DNA from: an uncultured Muribaculaceae bacterium
GTDB lineage: Bacteria > Bacteroidota > Bacteroidia > Bacteroidales > Muribaculaceae
DNA: 19,273 nucleotides
Assembly: GCA_902494515.1 (NCBI GenBank)
Contig: CABUTS010000054.1
Location: 1-19,273, forward strand
Reading direction: 5' to 3'
A program made the position numbers and the translations under genes. The stretch's first letter is position 1. Each line of letters opens with the position of its first letter. Of the stretch, positions 6,752-14,710 are shown in pieces. The notes under the pieces were generated by a model. That model worked only from the letters and a program-made list of their open reading frames with translations, was not told the DNA's origin and searched no databases.

Positions 6752-6759
6752 TACTTTTG
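6752..6759 (+). promoter_or_regulatory. -7 box of the DUF2027/Smr gene
   Basis: TACTTTTG fits TAnnTTTG, 74 bp before the ATG at 6834. The -33 region is only T-rich. It is divergent from the antitoxin promoter in the same AT-rich intergenic stretch (6652-6833). Confidence 0.45.
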
Positions 6760-6833
6760 CATAGAGATAGCTTTTTACCTGAAGTTGTTCTTTGGGTTAA
6801 GAATTTATTCCTTGAATTAATTTAAGACGAAAT

Positions 6834-7946
6834 ATGGCAAAAATTGGTGATGTGGTAAGGTTTTTGAATTCCACCGGAGGTGGAACGATAACGAAAATCG
6901 AAGGTCAGATGGCTTATGTCGAAGAGGCTGGCGACGGTTTCGAGACTCCCGTGCTGCTCAAGGAGTTAGTGGTTGTGACCCCGGCTTCCGAGGCGCAGAA
7001 ATCCGCGCCGAAGGATGCTTTCGGCGGCACGATGCAGAGCGCCCAGCGCAAGGAGGCTGAGCGGCAGTCGAAGCTCGTGACCACGAAACTGTCGGAACCC
7101 GAGGAGGTGAAGCCGGCGGTAACCGAGACTCCCGAAGGGGAGAAAATCAATCTCGTGCTCGGATTTTCGCCCAGGGAAATCAAGCACTTATCCACAACAA
7201 CCTACGAGGTTTACCTCGTCAACGACTCGAACTATTACCTTTATTTCACCTTCCTGAGCCGCGCCGACGGCGACAAGGGATGGTCGACCCGTTTTGCCGG
7301 GGTTGTGGAGCCGAACATCCAGCTGTTCCTCGAGGAGCTCGACCGCGACCAGGTGGGCCGTCTGGATCGCATCGCCCTGCAATATGTGGCGTTCAAGCGC
7401 GACAAGGAGTTCGCCCTGAAAGCCCCGGTGGCGGTGGAACGTCCGCTTGACGTGACGAAGTTCTTCAAGTTGCACTGTTTCCACGAAAACTGCTATTTCG
7501 ACACCCCGGTGATTGCCGTGGATATCGTCCGCAACGATGTGCCGCAGCGCCCGATGGTGATCGATTCGTCGTCGCTCGAGGACGCCATGCGCCAGAAACG
7601 CCGTCAGGACGAGCGCCCCGTCAGGCAGCCGGTGCGCCACCATCAGCCGAGGACCGACGAGCCGCTGGTCGAGGACCTGCACATCAATGCGCTGCTCGAC
7701 AACACCCGCGGCATGTCGAACGCCGAGATCCTGAACTATCAGATTGACCGTTTCCGCAAGGTCATGGACGAGAATATGCGCTTCCCCGGCAGGAAAATCG
7801 TGTTTATCCACGGCAAGGGCGAAGGGGTTCTGCGCCAGGCTATCATGAAGGAACTGAACTACCGCTACAAGGGCTGCATCTGGCAGGACGCATCATTCCG
7901 GGAGTATGGCTACGGCGCAACACAGGTTACAATTCACCGTCAGTAA
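6834..7946 (+). CDS. DUF2027 and Smr domain protein
   Basis: A 370-aa protein of a Bacteroidota family. The N-terminal 50 residues (KIGDVVRFLNSTGGGTITKI) form a small SH3-like, KOW-like module; a charged linker (about 50-105) leads to the beta-rich DUF2027 region (105-230), a basic linker (250-275), and a C-terminal Smr domain with DLHI (281-284) and HGKGEGVLR (326-334), ending YGYGATQVTIHRQ. Smr domains occur in MutS2-like proteins and in stand-alone nucleases acting on DNA or on stalled ribosome mRNA; the substrate of this family is not known to me. It has its own likely promoter and is followed after 8 bp by the EFR1 gene. The start is a clear ATG with an A-rich leader. Confidence 0.88.
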   Translation: MAKIGDVVRFLNSTGGGTITKIEGQMAYVEEAGDGFETPVLLKELVVVTPASEAQKSAPKDAFGGTMQSAQRKEAERQSKLVTTKLSEPEEVKPAVTETPEGEKINLVLGFSPREIKHLSTTTYEVYLVNDSNYYLYFTFLSRADGDKGWSTRFAGVVEPNIQLFLEELDRDQVGRLDRIALQYVAFKRDKEFALKAPVAVERPLDVTKFFKLHCFHENCYFDTPVIAVDIVRNDVPQRPMVIDSSSLEDAMRQKRRQDERPVRQPVRHHQPRTDEPLVEDLHINALLDNTRGMSNAEILNYQIDRFRKVMDENMRFPGRKIVFIHGKGEGVLRQAIMKELNYRYKGCIWQDASFREYGYGATQVTIHRQ

Positions 7947-7954
7947 TCGCCAAT

Positions 7955-8785
7955 ATGATTATCTACTTTTCAGGTACAGGCAATTCCGCAATGGTTGCCC
8001 GCGGACTTCACCGGCGCTATTACCCGGAGGACGCCGCCGGGGAGAAACTCTATGAACTCTCCGGCGCGCGGCTGCTCAGGCCCGGCAACGAGTTGCTGAA
8101 AATCGAGGATAACGAGCTGGTAATCTGGGTATTTCCGGTTCACAGCTGGGGCGTGCCGCCGATGGTCGCACGGTTTATCGACAAGGTGAAATGCCTCAAC
8201 GGCGAACACGGCCGCCATTACATGGTCTGCACCTGCGGCGACGATATCGGTCGCGCCGACGACCAGTGGCGCGAGCATATCGGTCACCGCAGCTGGATTC
8301 CGCGGGGCGCGTTTTCGGTGCAGATGCCGAACACCTATGTCTGCATGAAGGGATTTGATGTCGACTCCAAAGAGTTGGCCGACAGCAAATTGGCAGCGAT
8401 GGACGGCCGGCTTGACGAAATCTGCATGAAGATAGACCGCGGATTCTCGGACAGCGACGTTGTCCGCGGCAGCTGGGCATGGCTGAAGACCAACCTCGTT
8501 TTCCCGTGGTTCATAACCTTCAAAATGTCGCCCTTGCCGTTCAAGGCCGACCCGGAGCTCTGCACCCGCTGCGGACTTTGCGCCCGGGCGTGTCCGCTGG
8601 AGAATATCACGATGGAAGAGGTCGAAAACACTACGTCAAATACTGAGAATGAGGGTGACAGCAAGCCGCTGCCCAAATGGGGACCGGCATGCATGATGTG
8701 CCTGCGCTGCTATCACCATTGTCCGGCCCATGCCGTGAAATACGGCCGGCACACCGACGGCAAAGGGCAATACCGCCCGCAATAA
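7955..8785 (+). CDS. EFR1-family flavodoxin/ferredoxin fusion
   Basis: The protein (276 aa) opens with an FMN-binding flavodoxin loop, YFSGTGNS (4-11), and has VFPVHSWGVPP (59-69) in the flavin site region. The C-terminal part holds two [4Fe-4S] clusters: C203, C206, C209, C213 (CTRCGLCARACP) and C246, C249, C252, C256 (CMMCLRCYHHCP). This is the EFR1 arrangement: a cytosolic electron carrier that can pass electrons between flavin and iron-sulfur centres in anaerobes. The electron partner is unknown. It is 8 bp after the Smr gene, so cotranscription is likely. Both cysteine sets are complete. Confidence 0.9.
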   Translation: MIIYFSGTGNSAMVARGLHRRYYPEDAAGEKLYELSGARLLRPGNELLKIEDNELVIWVFPVHSWGVPPMVARFIDKVKCLNGEHGRHYMVCTCGDDIGRADDQWREHIGHRSWIPRGAFSVQMPNTYVCMKGFDVDSKELADSKLAAMDGRLDEICMKIDRGFSDSDVVRGSWAWLKTNLVFPWFITFKMSPLPFKADPELCTRCGLCARACPLENITMEEVENTTSNTENEGDSKPLPKWGPACMMCLRCYHHCPAHAVKYGRHTDGKGQYRPQ

Positions 8786-8805
8786 ACTTTTCCCTTAGAT
8801 TCTAA

Positions 8806-8824
8806 AAGTGCTAACTTTGCACTT
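8806..8824. terminator. Small hairpin between convergent genes
   Basis: AAGTGC (8806-8811) and GCACTT (8819-8824) make a 6-bp stem with a 7-base loop in the 46-bp gap between the EFR1 and channel genes, which converge. It could terminate from both sides. The loop also contains a chance TAACTTTG. Confidence 0.4.
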
Positions 8825-8831
8825 CTGCGGG

Positions 8832-10046
8832 TTAACGTTTCGGGGCGGTGGTGTTGGTGAGGGCGGAGATGGCACTGAAATCGGCGCCGGCGGGGGACTG
8901 GAAAATGTTGAGATAGAATACGCGGGTGAGGGCGTAGACATGGTCCATTATGTCGCTCTGCACCTGTTCGTAGGGGGCCCATTTCACCGTCGGGGTGTAG
9001 CAGTAAATCTGCAGCGGCAGGCCGTTATGGGTGCCTTCGAGCTGGCGCACCATGTGCAGCTCCTTATGGTTGATGCGCGGGTCGCTGGCGAGGAAATGAT
9101 CGAGAGCGTAGCGGAGCAGCTGCACGTTTATCGCCCGCTTTTTCACATCTTCGGGAATCCCTTCGAGGTAGCCGCCGGTTTCGAGCGCCGACACCTCCTG
9201 CGGGGTCAGGAAACGGATGGAGCTGACGTCGATCAGCACCGCGCGGTCGATGAGCCTGGCGCCTTTCTCCCTCATATCCTGATAGTTGCGGAAAGAGTTG
9301 CTGAACAGTGTGTAAGGGGGGATGGTTGAAATCGAATTGTCCCAGTTGCGGACCTTCACGGTCGTTAGGTTCAGCTCCTCGACCTCACCGTTGATGTTGG
9401 CCGAGTCGGCTATGATCCAGTCGCCGTCGTGGAGCATGTCGTTGGCCGACAGCTGTACCGAGGCTACCAGCCCCATGATCGTGTCCTTGAACACCAGCAT
9501 CAGCACCGCCGCCGAAGCGCCGATGGCCGTCAGAATGGCCGTAGGTTCCTGCCCCACAAGAATCGAAAGGCCCACCACAATGCCGATGAGAATCAGCACC
9601 AGCTGTACCATCTGGAAGATACCCTTGACGGCGTATTTCCTCAGCCGTGTGCTCTGCGAGAAGGCCGAAAAGAGGTTGGAGGTGAACACACAGAGCATAT
9701 AGATGACGGCCCAGAGGATGTAGAAGGATGTCAGCACGCTCACCCAGTGGTGGGTGCGCTCCGACTCGATGAAGAGCGAGGGGAGCATGGCGTTGACCGC
9801 CAGAGCCGGAGCCAGCTGGGCCAGCGACCTCATGAACCGCTTGTTCAGGAGGTTGTCGTCCCAGGGGGTCGGGGTCTTAGCGATAATGATTTCGACTCCG
9901 TAGAGGATGTATTTGGCGAGGAAAAAGACAAGCACCGCCACGACTCCGATGAAGAGAATCATCAACAGGTCCATGATGAAATCACCGGAGTTTACCGACA
10001 GATAGGTCTCGAGGAATTGGCGGATTGTCTGGATTGTTTCGGACAT
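8832..10046 (-). CDS. MscS-type mechanosensitive channel (YbdG/MscM-like)
   Basis: Inner-membrane channel that opens under membrane tension and releases solutes during osmotic downshock. The 404-aa length and layout are close to E. coli YbdG. Membrane segments lie at about 23-50, 70-92, 104-128 and 141-166; the pore-lining helix is AILTAIGASAAVLMLVFKDT (170-189), followed by the conserved ANDMLHDGDWI (201-211) and the beta domain (GEVEELNLTTVKVRNWDNS). The C-terminal cytosolic part includes QVQSDIMDHVYALTR. It starts 2 bp after the stop of the lipoprotein gene, so the two are read as one operon. A role in osmotic balance could connect with c-di-AMP made by the CdaA in this window, but this is inference. 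Confidence 0.9.
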   Translation of the reverse strand: MSETIQTIRQFLETYLSVNSGDFIMDLLMILFIGVVAVLVFFLAKYILYGVEIIIAKTPTPWDDNLLNKRFMRSLAQLAPALAVNAMLPSLFIESERTHHWVSVLTSFYILWAVIYMLCVFTSNLFSAFSQSTRLRKYAVKGIFQMVQLVLILIGIVVGLSILVGQEPTAILTAIGASAAVLMLVFKDTIMGLVASVQLSANDMLHDGDWIIADSANINGEVEELNLTTVKVRNWDNSISTIPPYTLFSNSFRNYQDMREKGARLIDRAVLIDVSSIRFLTPQEVSALETGGYLEGIPEDVKKRAINVQLLRYALDHFLASDPRINHKELHMVRQLEGTHNGLPLQIYCYTPTVKWAPYEQVQSDIMDHVYALTRVFYLNIFQSPAGADFSAISALTNTTAPKR

Positions 10047-10048
10047 AG

Positions 10049-11578
10049 TTAATTGCTGAAAATGGCGGCGTCGGAGACGGAGACGACCTCAGTGGAGGCT
10101 TCGCCGATATCGCCGCGGGAGCCGAGCATGGCGGACTGAATCTTCACGAAGTCGATATACCGGAGGCTGACGGGGGTGCCGTCGGCCTGGCGGGCGTTGG
10201 AGATTTTGAAGCCGGTGAATGGGCCACGTTTTTTGTCGATGGAGCGCCGCTCGGTGTCGCTGCCCCAGTTGTCGGCGTAGCCCCAGTCAAACGGGTTGAG
10301 CGAGATGTTGCCGGCCACGGTGGTGTAGTTTGCCGGGAGCATCGAACCATAGAGGGTGTAACTGTCGGCCGTGACCCACGAGGGGTAATAATAGGGCTGC
10401 GAATGGAACTGAGCGAGGTAGGGAAGTTCGCCCCTCTCGCCGGCCGAGGAGGTCCAGGGGGTGGGCATCTCCGGAGAGGTCGGGCGATAATAGGTGACGG
10501 CCACGTTGCGGAGCTGGCTCCCCTTGCCGTATTCACTTCCGGCGAGTTCATACCATTGGTCGTCGGGGAGACCGTTGCCGTTGGCGTCCTGCATCACCCA
10601 CACGATTCCGGCTTCGTTGGAGTTGCCGGTATCGCCGATAAAACCGTTCCCTTCGATATAGAAATCATATGTTCCGGCGCCGGCGGGGATGCTGTGGTCA
10701 AAGCCGACGACAAGCGAGCCGCCGAAGCTGCCGAGCGACACGTACTGGCGTCCGGCAAGGCGCCCTTCCGCCCAGCTGATTGCCGCGGCGTGGTCAACTT
10801 CGCGGAGCTCCTGAGGTTCGTTGATGAACTGTCCCGGAGCGGGGATATATTCGTAGACTTTGTTGCAGAACAGTGAGGATGAGGCGGTTGCGGGACGCAT
10901 ACGCGAAGCCTCGGTGGCTGCGACAACGTGAACGGCGGTTTGCGCGGCGACCTCGAGGCCCCACTCCTCGACCTGGAGAGTGACGGCATGGTTCCCGGCC
11001 TGCTGCGGAGTGAAGTTCAGGCAGGGAGCCGTCCCGGCATCCTCGCCGTTGACCTCCCAGTCGTACTTCGGATTGACAAATCCGGTGACCACGGGCTGCA
11101 GACAGACCGTCTGGCCGCTGAACACTGTAATGTCGTTTGTCGGGGCGCCGAACATCAGCGGCACGAAGGTCACGGAATACCCCGCGCCACGGGCCACGAT
11201 GATTGTGAAATCCAGCGAGGATGTGCCGTCGCGGTTTTCCGCCTCGATGGTCATCAGGTACGAGCCTTCGGCGGATTCGCGGAAGATGTATTCCTCCTCG
11301 TGGCCCACGAGGGCGCCGTCCTTGTACCAGCGCACCTGAAAGTCGCCGAGGTCATCATGCAGGAAGTCGGGGGCGAGGAGAATGGGCTGTCCGGGAGCCA
11401 CTGTCAGCCCCTGCTGGGCCTGCGGCAGCGAAATCACCGGCAGTTTCGGGTCCTCCTTCTTAATGATGTCATTATCCTTGTTGCACCCCTGCAATCCCGC
11501 GGCAGCAATTACAGCCGCAGTCAGCATCAATGCCGTCCGAAGCGCCTTGAAAATGAATTTTACAGTTGTCCGAGCCAT
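10049..11578 (-). CDS. Surface lipoprotein with two Ig/PKD-like domains
   Basis: From the ATG at 11578 the protein is 509 aa with a lipoprotein signal: MARTTVKF, a hydrophobic stretch, then lipobox LQGC with the modified Cys at 32. The acidic and basic residues after it (CNKDND) resemble Bacteroidota surface-export signals. Two Ig/PKD-like domains follow (about 45-130, 140-230; WYKDG, YDWEVNG). A C-terminal domain of about 260 residues contains VVGFDHSIPAGAGTYDFYIE and an aspartate-rich loop DANGNGLPDDQWYEL, possibly calcium-binding. I recall similar C-terminal regions only in Bacteroidota proteins annotated generally as cell surface proteins; ligand unknown. The frame stays open to 11722, but the added N-terminus would destroy the signal peptide position. 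The channel gene follows after 2 bp. Confidence 0.82.
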   Translation of the reverse strand: MARTTVKFIFKALRTALMLTAAVIAAAGLQGCNKDNDIIKKEDPKLPVISLPQAQQGLTVAPGQPILLAPDFLHDDLGDFQVRWYKDGALVGHEEEYIFRESAEGSYLMTIEAENRDGTSSLDFTIIVARGAGYSVTFVPLMFGAPTNDITVFSGQTVCLQPVVTGFVNPKYDWEVNGEDAGTAPCLNFTPQQAGNHAVTLQVEEWGLEVAAQTAVHVVAATEASRMRPATASSSLFCNKVYEYIPAPGQFINEPQELREVDHAAAISWAEGRLAGRQYVSLGSFGGSLVVGFDHSIPAGAGTYDFYIEGNGFIGDTGNSNEAGIVWVMQDANGNGLPDDQWYELAGSEYGKGSQLRNVAVTYYRPTSPEMPTPWTSSAGERGELPYLAQFHSQPYYYPSWVTADSYTLYGSMLPANYTTVAGNISLNPFDWGYADNWGSDTERRSIDKKRGPFTGFKISNARQADGTPVSLRYIDFVKIQSAMLGSRGDIGEASTEVVSVSDAAIFSN

Positions 11579-11620
11579 AACATAAAATGGATTTAGAGAT
11601 TCATTGTTGTGCCGAACGCA

Positions 11621-11628
11621 CAAAATTA
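11621..11628 (-). promoter_or_regulatory. -7 box of the lipoprotein-channel operon
   Basis: TAATTTTG on the minus strand fits TAnnTTTG and lies 43 bp before the lipoprotein ATG at 11578. This placement supports 11578 as the true start rather than 11722. No -33 TTTG is visible. Confidence 0.5.
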
Positions 11629-11739
11629 CCGGCGCCCCGGCAGCCATGGCCGCGGCGTCGCTCCAATCCGCCCCAAAATTACTCATTTTCCTCCAAACCA
11701 CCAAAATTTCCTGTCGTTTCACTGTATAAATTCCGCGTC

Positions 11740-11826
11740 ATCCGGGAGATTCGCAGATTCGGGGAATCCGGAAATTAAGAGATTCGGAAATCCGGGATTC
11801 GGAAGATGGAGTGTATTCCGGGGATT
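11740..11826. repeat. Degenerate ATTCGG/AATCCGG repeats
   Basis: The stretch is built from short near-repeats and their complements (AGATTCG, GGAATCCGGAA, AGATTCGGAAATCCGGG, GGATTCGG), so it is both repetitive and locally self-complementary. It fills most of the gap between the lipoprotein promoter and the RyR gene end. No gene is seen. It is similar in style to the 21-bp array at 459-605 but not the same sequence. Confidence 0.6.
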
Positions 11827-11842
11827 CGGGGGATTACCCCCG
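11827..11842 (-). terminator. GC-rich hairpin holding the RyR stop codon in its loop
   Basis: CGGGGG (11827-11832) and CCCCCG (11837-11842) form a perfect 6-bp stem with a 4-base loop; three loop bases (11834-11836) are the TAA stop codon of the RyR gene. No T run follows on the minus strand. It may mark or protect the transcript end. Confidence 0.45.
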
Positions 11843-12124
11843 GGAGATGGTGAAACCGAGCTTCAGGATGAGCTTGATGGTTTCCTGAGATGTGGCGCGG
11901 TCGTAGGCTTTCTCGCTGTCGGAGAGTTCTTCGTAAGGGATTAGGCAGGGGTGGTGGAGCTTGGCGTCGTCGCGCACCGGGCCGTAGGTCCAGCCGTCGT
12001 CAATGCGGTTCCGCGACCATACTTCGTGGACGTTTTTCGCGATTTCCTCAGCCAGGTCGTTCAGTTCGGCGGGAAGCTCTATATTGCTGGTGTCGATGGG
12101 CTTCGGGGTATATGTTTTATCCAT
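11834..12124 (-). CDS. Stand-alone RyR-domain protein
   Basis: A 96-aa protein consisting almost only of a RyR domain (PF02026 type): HEVWSRNRIDDGWTYGP (33-49), RDDAKLHHPCLIPYEEL (51-67), then EKAYDR and a C-terminal helix ending LGFTI. The aromatic, GW-YG and H-P-x-L-x-P-Y positions that define the fold are all present. In animals this domain is repeated in ryanodine receptor calcium channels; in bacteria its ligand is not established. The start codon overlaps the end of the upstream membrane gene by 8 bp, so the two are translationally linked, and that partner has its own RyR-like C-terminus. No signal peptide, so it is cytosolic and may bind the same ligand or the membrane protein. Confidence 0.9.
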   Translation of the reverse strand: MDKTYTPKPIDTSNIELPAELNDLAEEIAKNVHEVWSRNRIDDGWTYGPVRDDAKLHHPCLIPYEELSDSEKAYDRATSQETIKLILKLGFTISRG

Positions 12125-14453
12125 TTTCAGTGTCTTTATTTTCAGTTTTTTCCTCCCGGACGACCGGGTGCTTTATGCGAGAGAAGGTGGGGAAATGGCG
12201 GATTATGCGGCGGTCGGAGGCTTTGAAGTCCTCGTTTTCGCCAAGACTTACCACACGCTGTGTGGCGGCGTCGAGGTCATCGTAATCCATCAGGCAGATG
12301 TGCCGGGCAAGGGCGCCGTGGATAATGAGCTTGCCGTTATGCCTGGTCTTACCATTGATTTTCACACCCTCTATATCTTCGATGGGCCAGGCACCGATAC
12401 CGCGCATGAAGTGGAAGGCGTTCCAGCGGCGGTGCTCGAGTTCCGCCAGGCGTTCGAGGCTGACGGGGTCTTCGAGTCGCTCGGCAAGGTGGTCGAGGCC
12501 ACCGGCGATGGTCACGATATTGTGGATGTTCATAGCCACGGCGCGGCTGGAGTCCTGATCGAAGATGCTGCATCCCGACCATTCACTCTCCGCCTCACCG
12601 TCGGCGAGCGCGCTGAGCAGCTTCGCCTCCTCGATTTTAGGCTCGGTGTACTTGGCGTAAACGTGGTTGACGAGTTTGGCGATACGGTCCATGCGTTCGT
12701 CGATGAGGTTGCCGGTGCTGTAGATGCTCTTCAGACCGCCGAAGACCTGAATCGGCGCGTAAGGGAAATTTTCGTAGTAGGAATAGCGCTCGCGGTCGCG
12801 GACGTGGGCGAAAATCGGCTCGGGCATCAGCTCCGGATGGCGGTTCTCACGGGCGCCGAGGTAGCTGTCGCGGAACTTGCTGAGCTGCAGGGCTGTGTTG
12901 ACGTTGAGCTCGTCGGACCCGAGAGCCACGATTATACGGTTGAAATGCAGGATGTTCGGCATTCCGGTCCCGGGATCTGTGAAACCGAGCCACTCGTAAA
13001 AAAGGTGGCCGTTGGCGTGGCTCACGCGCTTCTCTTCGCTGTCCTGCCGGCGCTGGCATTTCGCACTGCTGAGCCATTGGCGGTGGATGCAATGGCGGTC
13101 GTCGAGCCATACCAGCGGGTTGATGCAGATGTTGACACCGAAACGGGCGGCCTCACGGACAATGTACTGGTAGCGGCCGTGGCAGTTCGCGTAGTCGCTG
13201 TCGACGACAACGATGTTCACCTTGCAGTCGCCCCGGAACTGGGCGTCGCAGACCTCTTTTTTCAGCATCTCGAAGCCGGTCCAGCCGAGCCCCAGCAGCA
13301 GGATGTTGATTTCGCCGTCGACGGTCAGGGCTTCATTGTTGATTGTGAGCCACTTGCGGTCGGAACCGGGGACTGTGCGTCCGGCGAGGTCGAGCAGCGG
13401 GTGTTTCTCGACAAACTGCCGGGCGGTGAGGTCCGACTGGTTGAAGATGTGCATCTCAACCTTGTCGGCGAGACCGGGTACCTCGTTGAGTTTCGCCTGG
13501 AAAAAGGTGTCGATACCCTCCTGCTCGCTGCGTACGAAGATGTGCGTTTTACCCTTCAGCCGGTCCTTGCGAAGCCCGAGCTGAGTGAGTGTCAGGAAGG
13601 CGTATTTGACGTTGAAATCCTGGTTTTCAGTAATGAAGTAATGGCGGTAGCCCCCGAAGTACTTTCCGCCGGTAAATATCCGGGCGAGCCGGTGGAGGCT
13701 GAGGGGGTTCCCGGTGAAATCCTCCTTGCGTTCCGAAAGGTTGTCGAAATTCGTGTTGATTACGATGATTCCTTCGTTGCTGAGCGTGTCGAAAATCCTC
13801 TTCTCCTTCTCGGATTCGAACTCTATGTCGTTGTCGATGATGAAAATCGGGTCGTCCTCCTTGTCGGAGCTGCGCATCATGTCCTTGGCCAGTTCGAAGG
13901 CCCCCTCACAGTAGCCCCAGATCAGGTTTTTGTGGCGCCGGGGGATCAGACTTACCGCCGCGCGGTTCAGCAGCTTGCGGCCGAACAGCGAGAAGCCCAG
14001 CCACGCGGCGTAGAAATAGGTCAGGGCATGGAAAACATTGTAGAGGGCGAACAGCCCCGGGTCGGTGTAGGGTGAGCTCCCCTCGGGCATGGAATAGTCG
14101 CCGCGCGATGGAAAAAACGATGCCAGCGAGGAGTTGAACGGCAGCAGAATCTTCACCACCGGATTGCTGCTTGAGGCCACTAACGGCGCGTAAACCATGA
14201 TACCGAAGCCTAACAGCAGCAGAAAAATGAACGTCAGCAAAGCCTTGCTCCTGACGATTTTCGCCGGCAGCGAAACCAGCACCCCGGCCATCAGTATGCA
14301 AAATACCGGAATCACAATCTGGAACACGGCAATCCATACCGGCGACGTGACATAATTCAGTCCGACGATTGCCGCCGCAGTCAGCGCAAGCAATATCAGT
14401 ATACCGATAGCGTAATTCCGTTGGCGAGATCTGTGTAGCATATTCAGCAGCAA
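12117..14453 (-). CDS. Membrane protein with two TrkA-N-like Rossmann domains and RyR-like C-terminus
   Basis: A 778-aa protein. Four predicted membrane segments lie at about 14-35, 39-62, 72-94 and 138-161, with a loop of some 40 residues before the last. There is no TVGYG-type potassium filter, so it is not a standard K+ channel. Two Rossmann-like domains follow: the first near 175-345 (KNLIWGYCEGAFELAK, then IFIIDND), the second near 380-580 (NILLLGLGWTGFE with the glycine loop, then NIVVVDSDYANC). The C-terminal part (about 667-737) is RyR-like: LAELEHRRWNAFHFM, then HICLMDYDDLDAATQ. The architecture suggests a cytosolic nucleotide or dinucleotide sensor attached to a membrane pore or transducer; this is inference. 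It is the first gene of an operon with the RyR protein. Start: the ATG at 14453; the ATG of M5 (14441) is a close alternative. Confidence 0.8.
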   Translation of the reverse strand: MLLNMLHRSRQRNYAIGILILLALTAAAIVGLNYVTSPVWIAVFQIVIPVFCILMAGVLVSLPAKIVRSKALLTFIFLLLLGFGIMVYAPLVASSSNPVVKILLPFNSSLASFFPSRGDYSMPEGSSPYTDPGLFALYNVFHALTYFYAAWLGFSLFGRKLLNRAAVSLIPRRHKNLIWGYCEGAFELAKDMMRSSDKEDDPIFIIDNDIEFESEKEKRIFDTLSNEGIIVINTNFDNLSERKEDFTGNPLSLHRLARIFTGGKYFGGYRHYFITENQDFNVKYAFLTLTQLGLRKDRLKGKTHIFVRSEQEGIDTFFQAKLNEVPGLADKVEMHIFNQSDLTARQFVEKHPLLDLAGRTVPGSDRKWLTINNEALTVDGEINILLLGLGWTGFEMLKKEVCDAQFRGDCKVNIVVVDSDYANCHGRYQYIVREAARFGVNICINPLVWLDDRHCIHRQWLSSAKCQRRQDSEEKRVSHANGHLFYEWLGFTDPGTGMPNILHFNRIIVALGSDELNVNTALQLSKFRDSYLGARENRHPELMPEPIFAHVRDRERYSYYENFPYAPIQVFGGLKSIYSTGNLIDERMDRIAKLVNHVYAKYTEPKIEEAKLLSALADGEAESEWSGCSIFDQDSSRAVAMNIHNIVTIAGGLDHLAERLEDPVSLERLAELEHRRWNAFHFMRGIGAWPIEDIEGVKINGKTRHNGKLIIHGALARHICLMDYDDLDAATQRVVSLGENEDFKASDRRIIRHFPTFSRIKHPVVREEKTENKDTENG

Positions 14454-14472
14454 TTAAATTCCGTGTAAAACC

Positions 14473-14490
14473 GGCTGCAACTCCGCAGCC
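14473..14490 (-). other. Hairpin at the 5' end of the TrkA-N/RyR operon mRNA
   Basis: GGCTGC (14473-14478) and GCAGCC (14485-14490) form a perfect 6-bp stem with a 6-base loop. It falls just after the predicted transcription start near 14489, so it would cap the 5' end of the mRNA and may affect stability. Between 14504 and 14710 I see only AT-rich non-coding sequence. Confidence 0.4.
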
Positions 14491-14495
14491 TGCTG

Positions 14496-14503
14496 CAAAT
14501 TTA
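14496..14503 (-). promoter_or_regulatory. -7 box of the TrkA-N/RyR operon
   Basis: TAAATTTG on the minus strand fits TAnnTTTG, 42 bp before the ATG at 14453. A -33 TTTG is not visible at the proper distance. Confidence 0.5.
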
Positions 14504-14710
14504 CATGAAAATCGCGAGATTACCGCCCCCCATCCCAAAAATTTGTTTTTCCGTCATAGAAATCTTAGCAGCTCTTGCAGTTACATAAACAATAACAACG
14601 CAGTGTTGACTCCTGAATAGATGTCGGATCTGTTTTTAAGATGCGAAACAAATTTTTATCGTACAGCAAAAATCTCCTGTTGCCTATGTTTTTGGGAAAA
14701 GTGTAGTTTT

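Noticed and set aside
8812..8819. TAACTTTG promoter-like box on the plus strand
   Set aside because: No plus-strand gene follows; the match lies in the loop of a hairpin between convergent genes and is probably chance.
12003..14075. A 690-codon open frame on the plus strand opposite the TrkA-N/RyR gene
   Set aside because: It is a mirror of GC-rich codon use in the minus-strand gene; the translation has no recognisable domain, while the minus-strand frame has clear membrane, Rossmann and RyR motifs.
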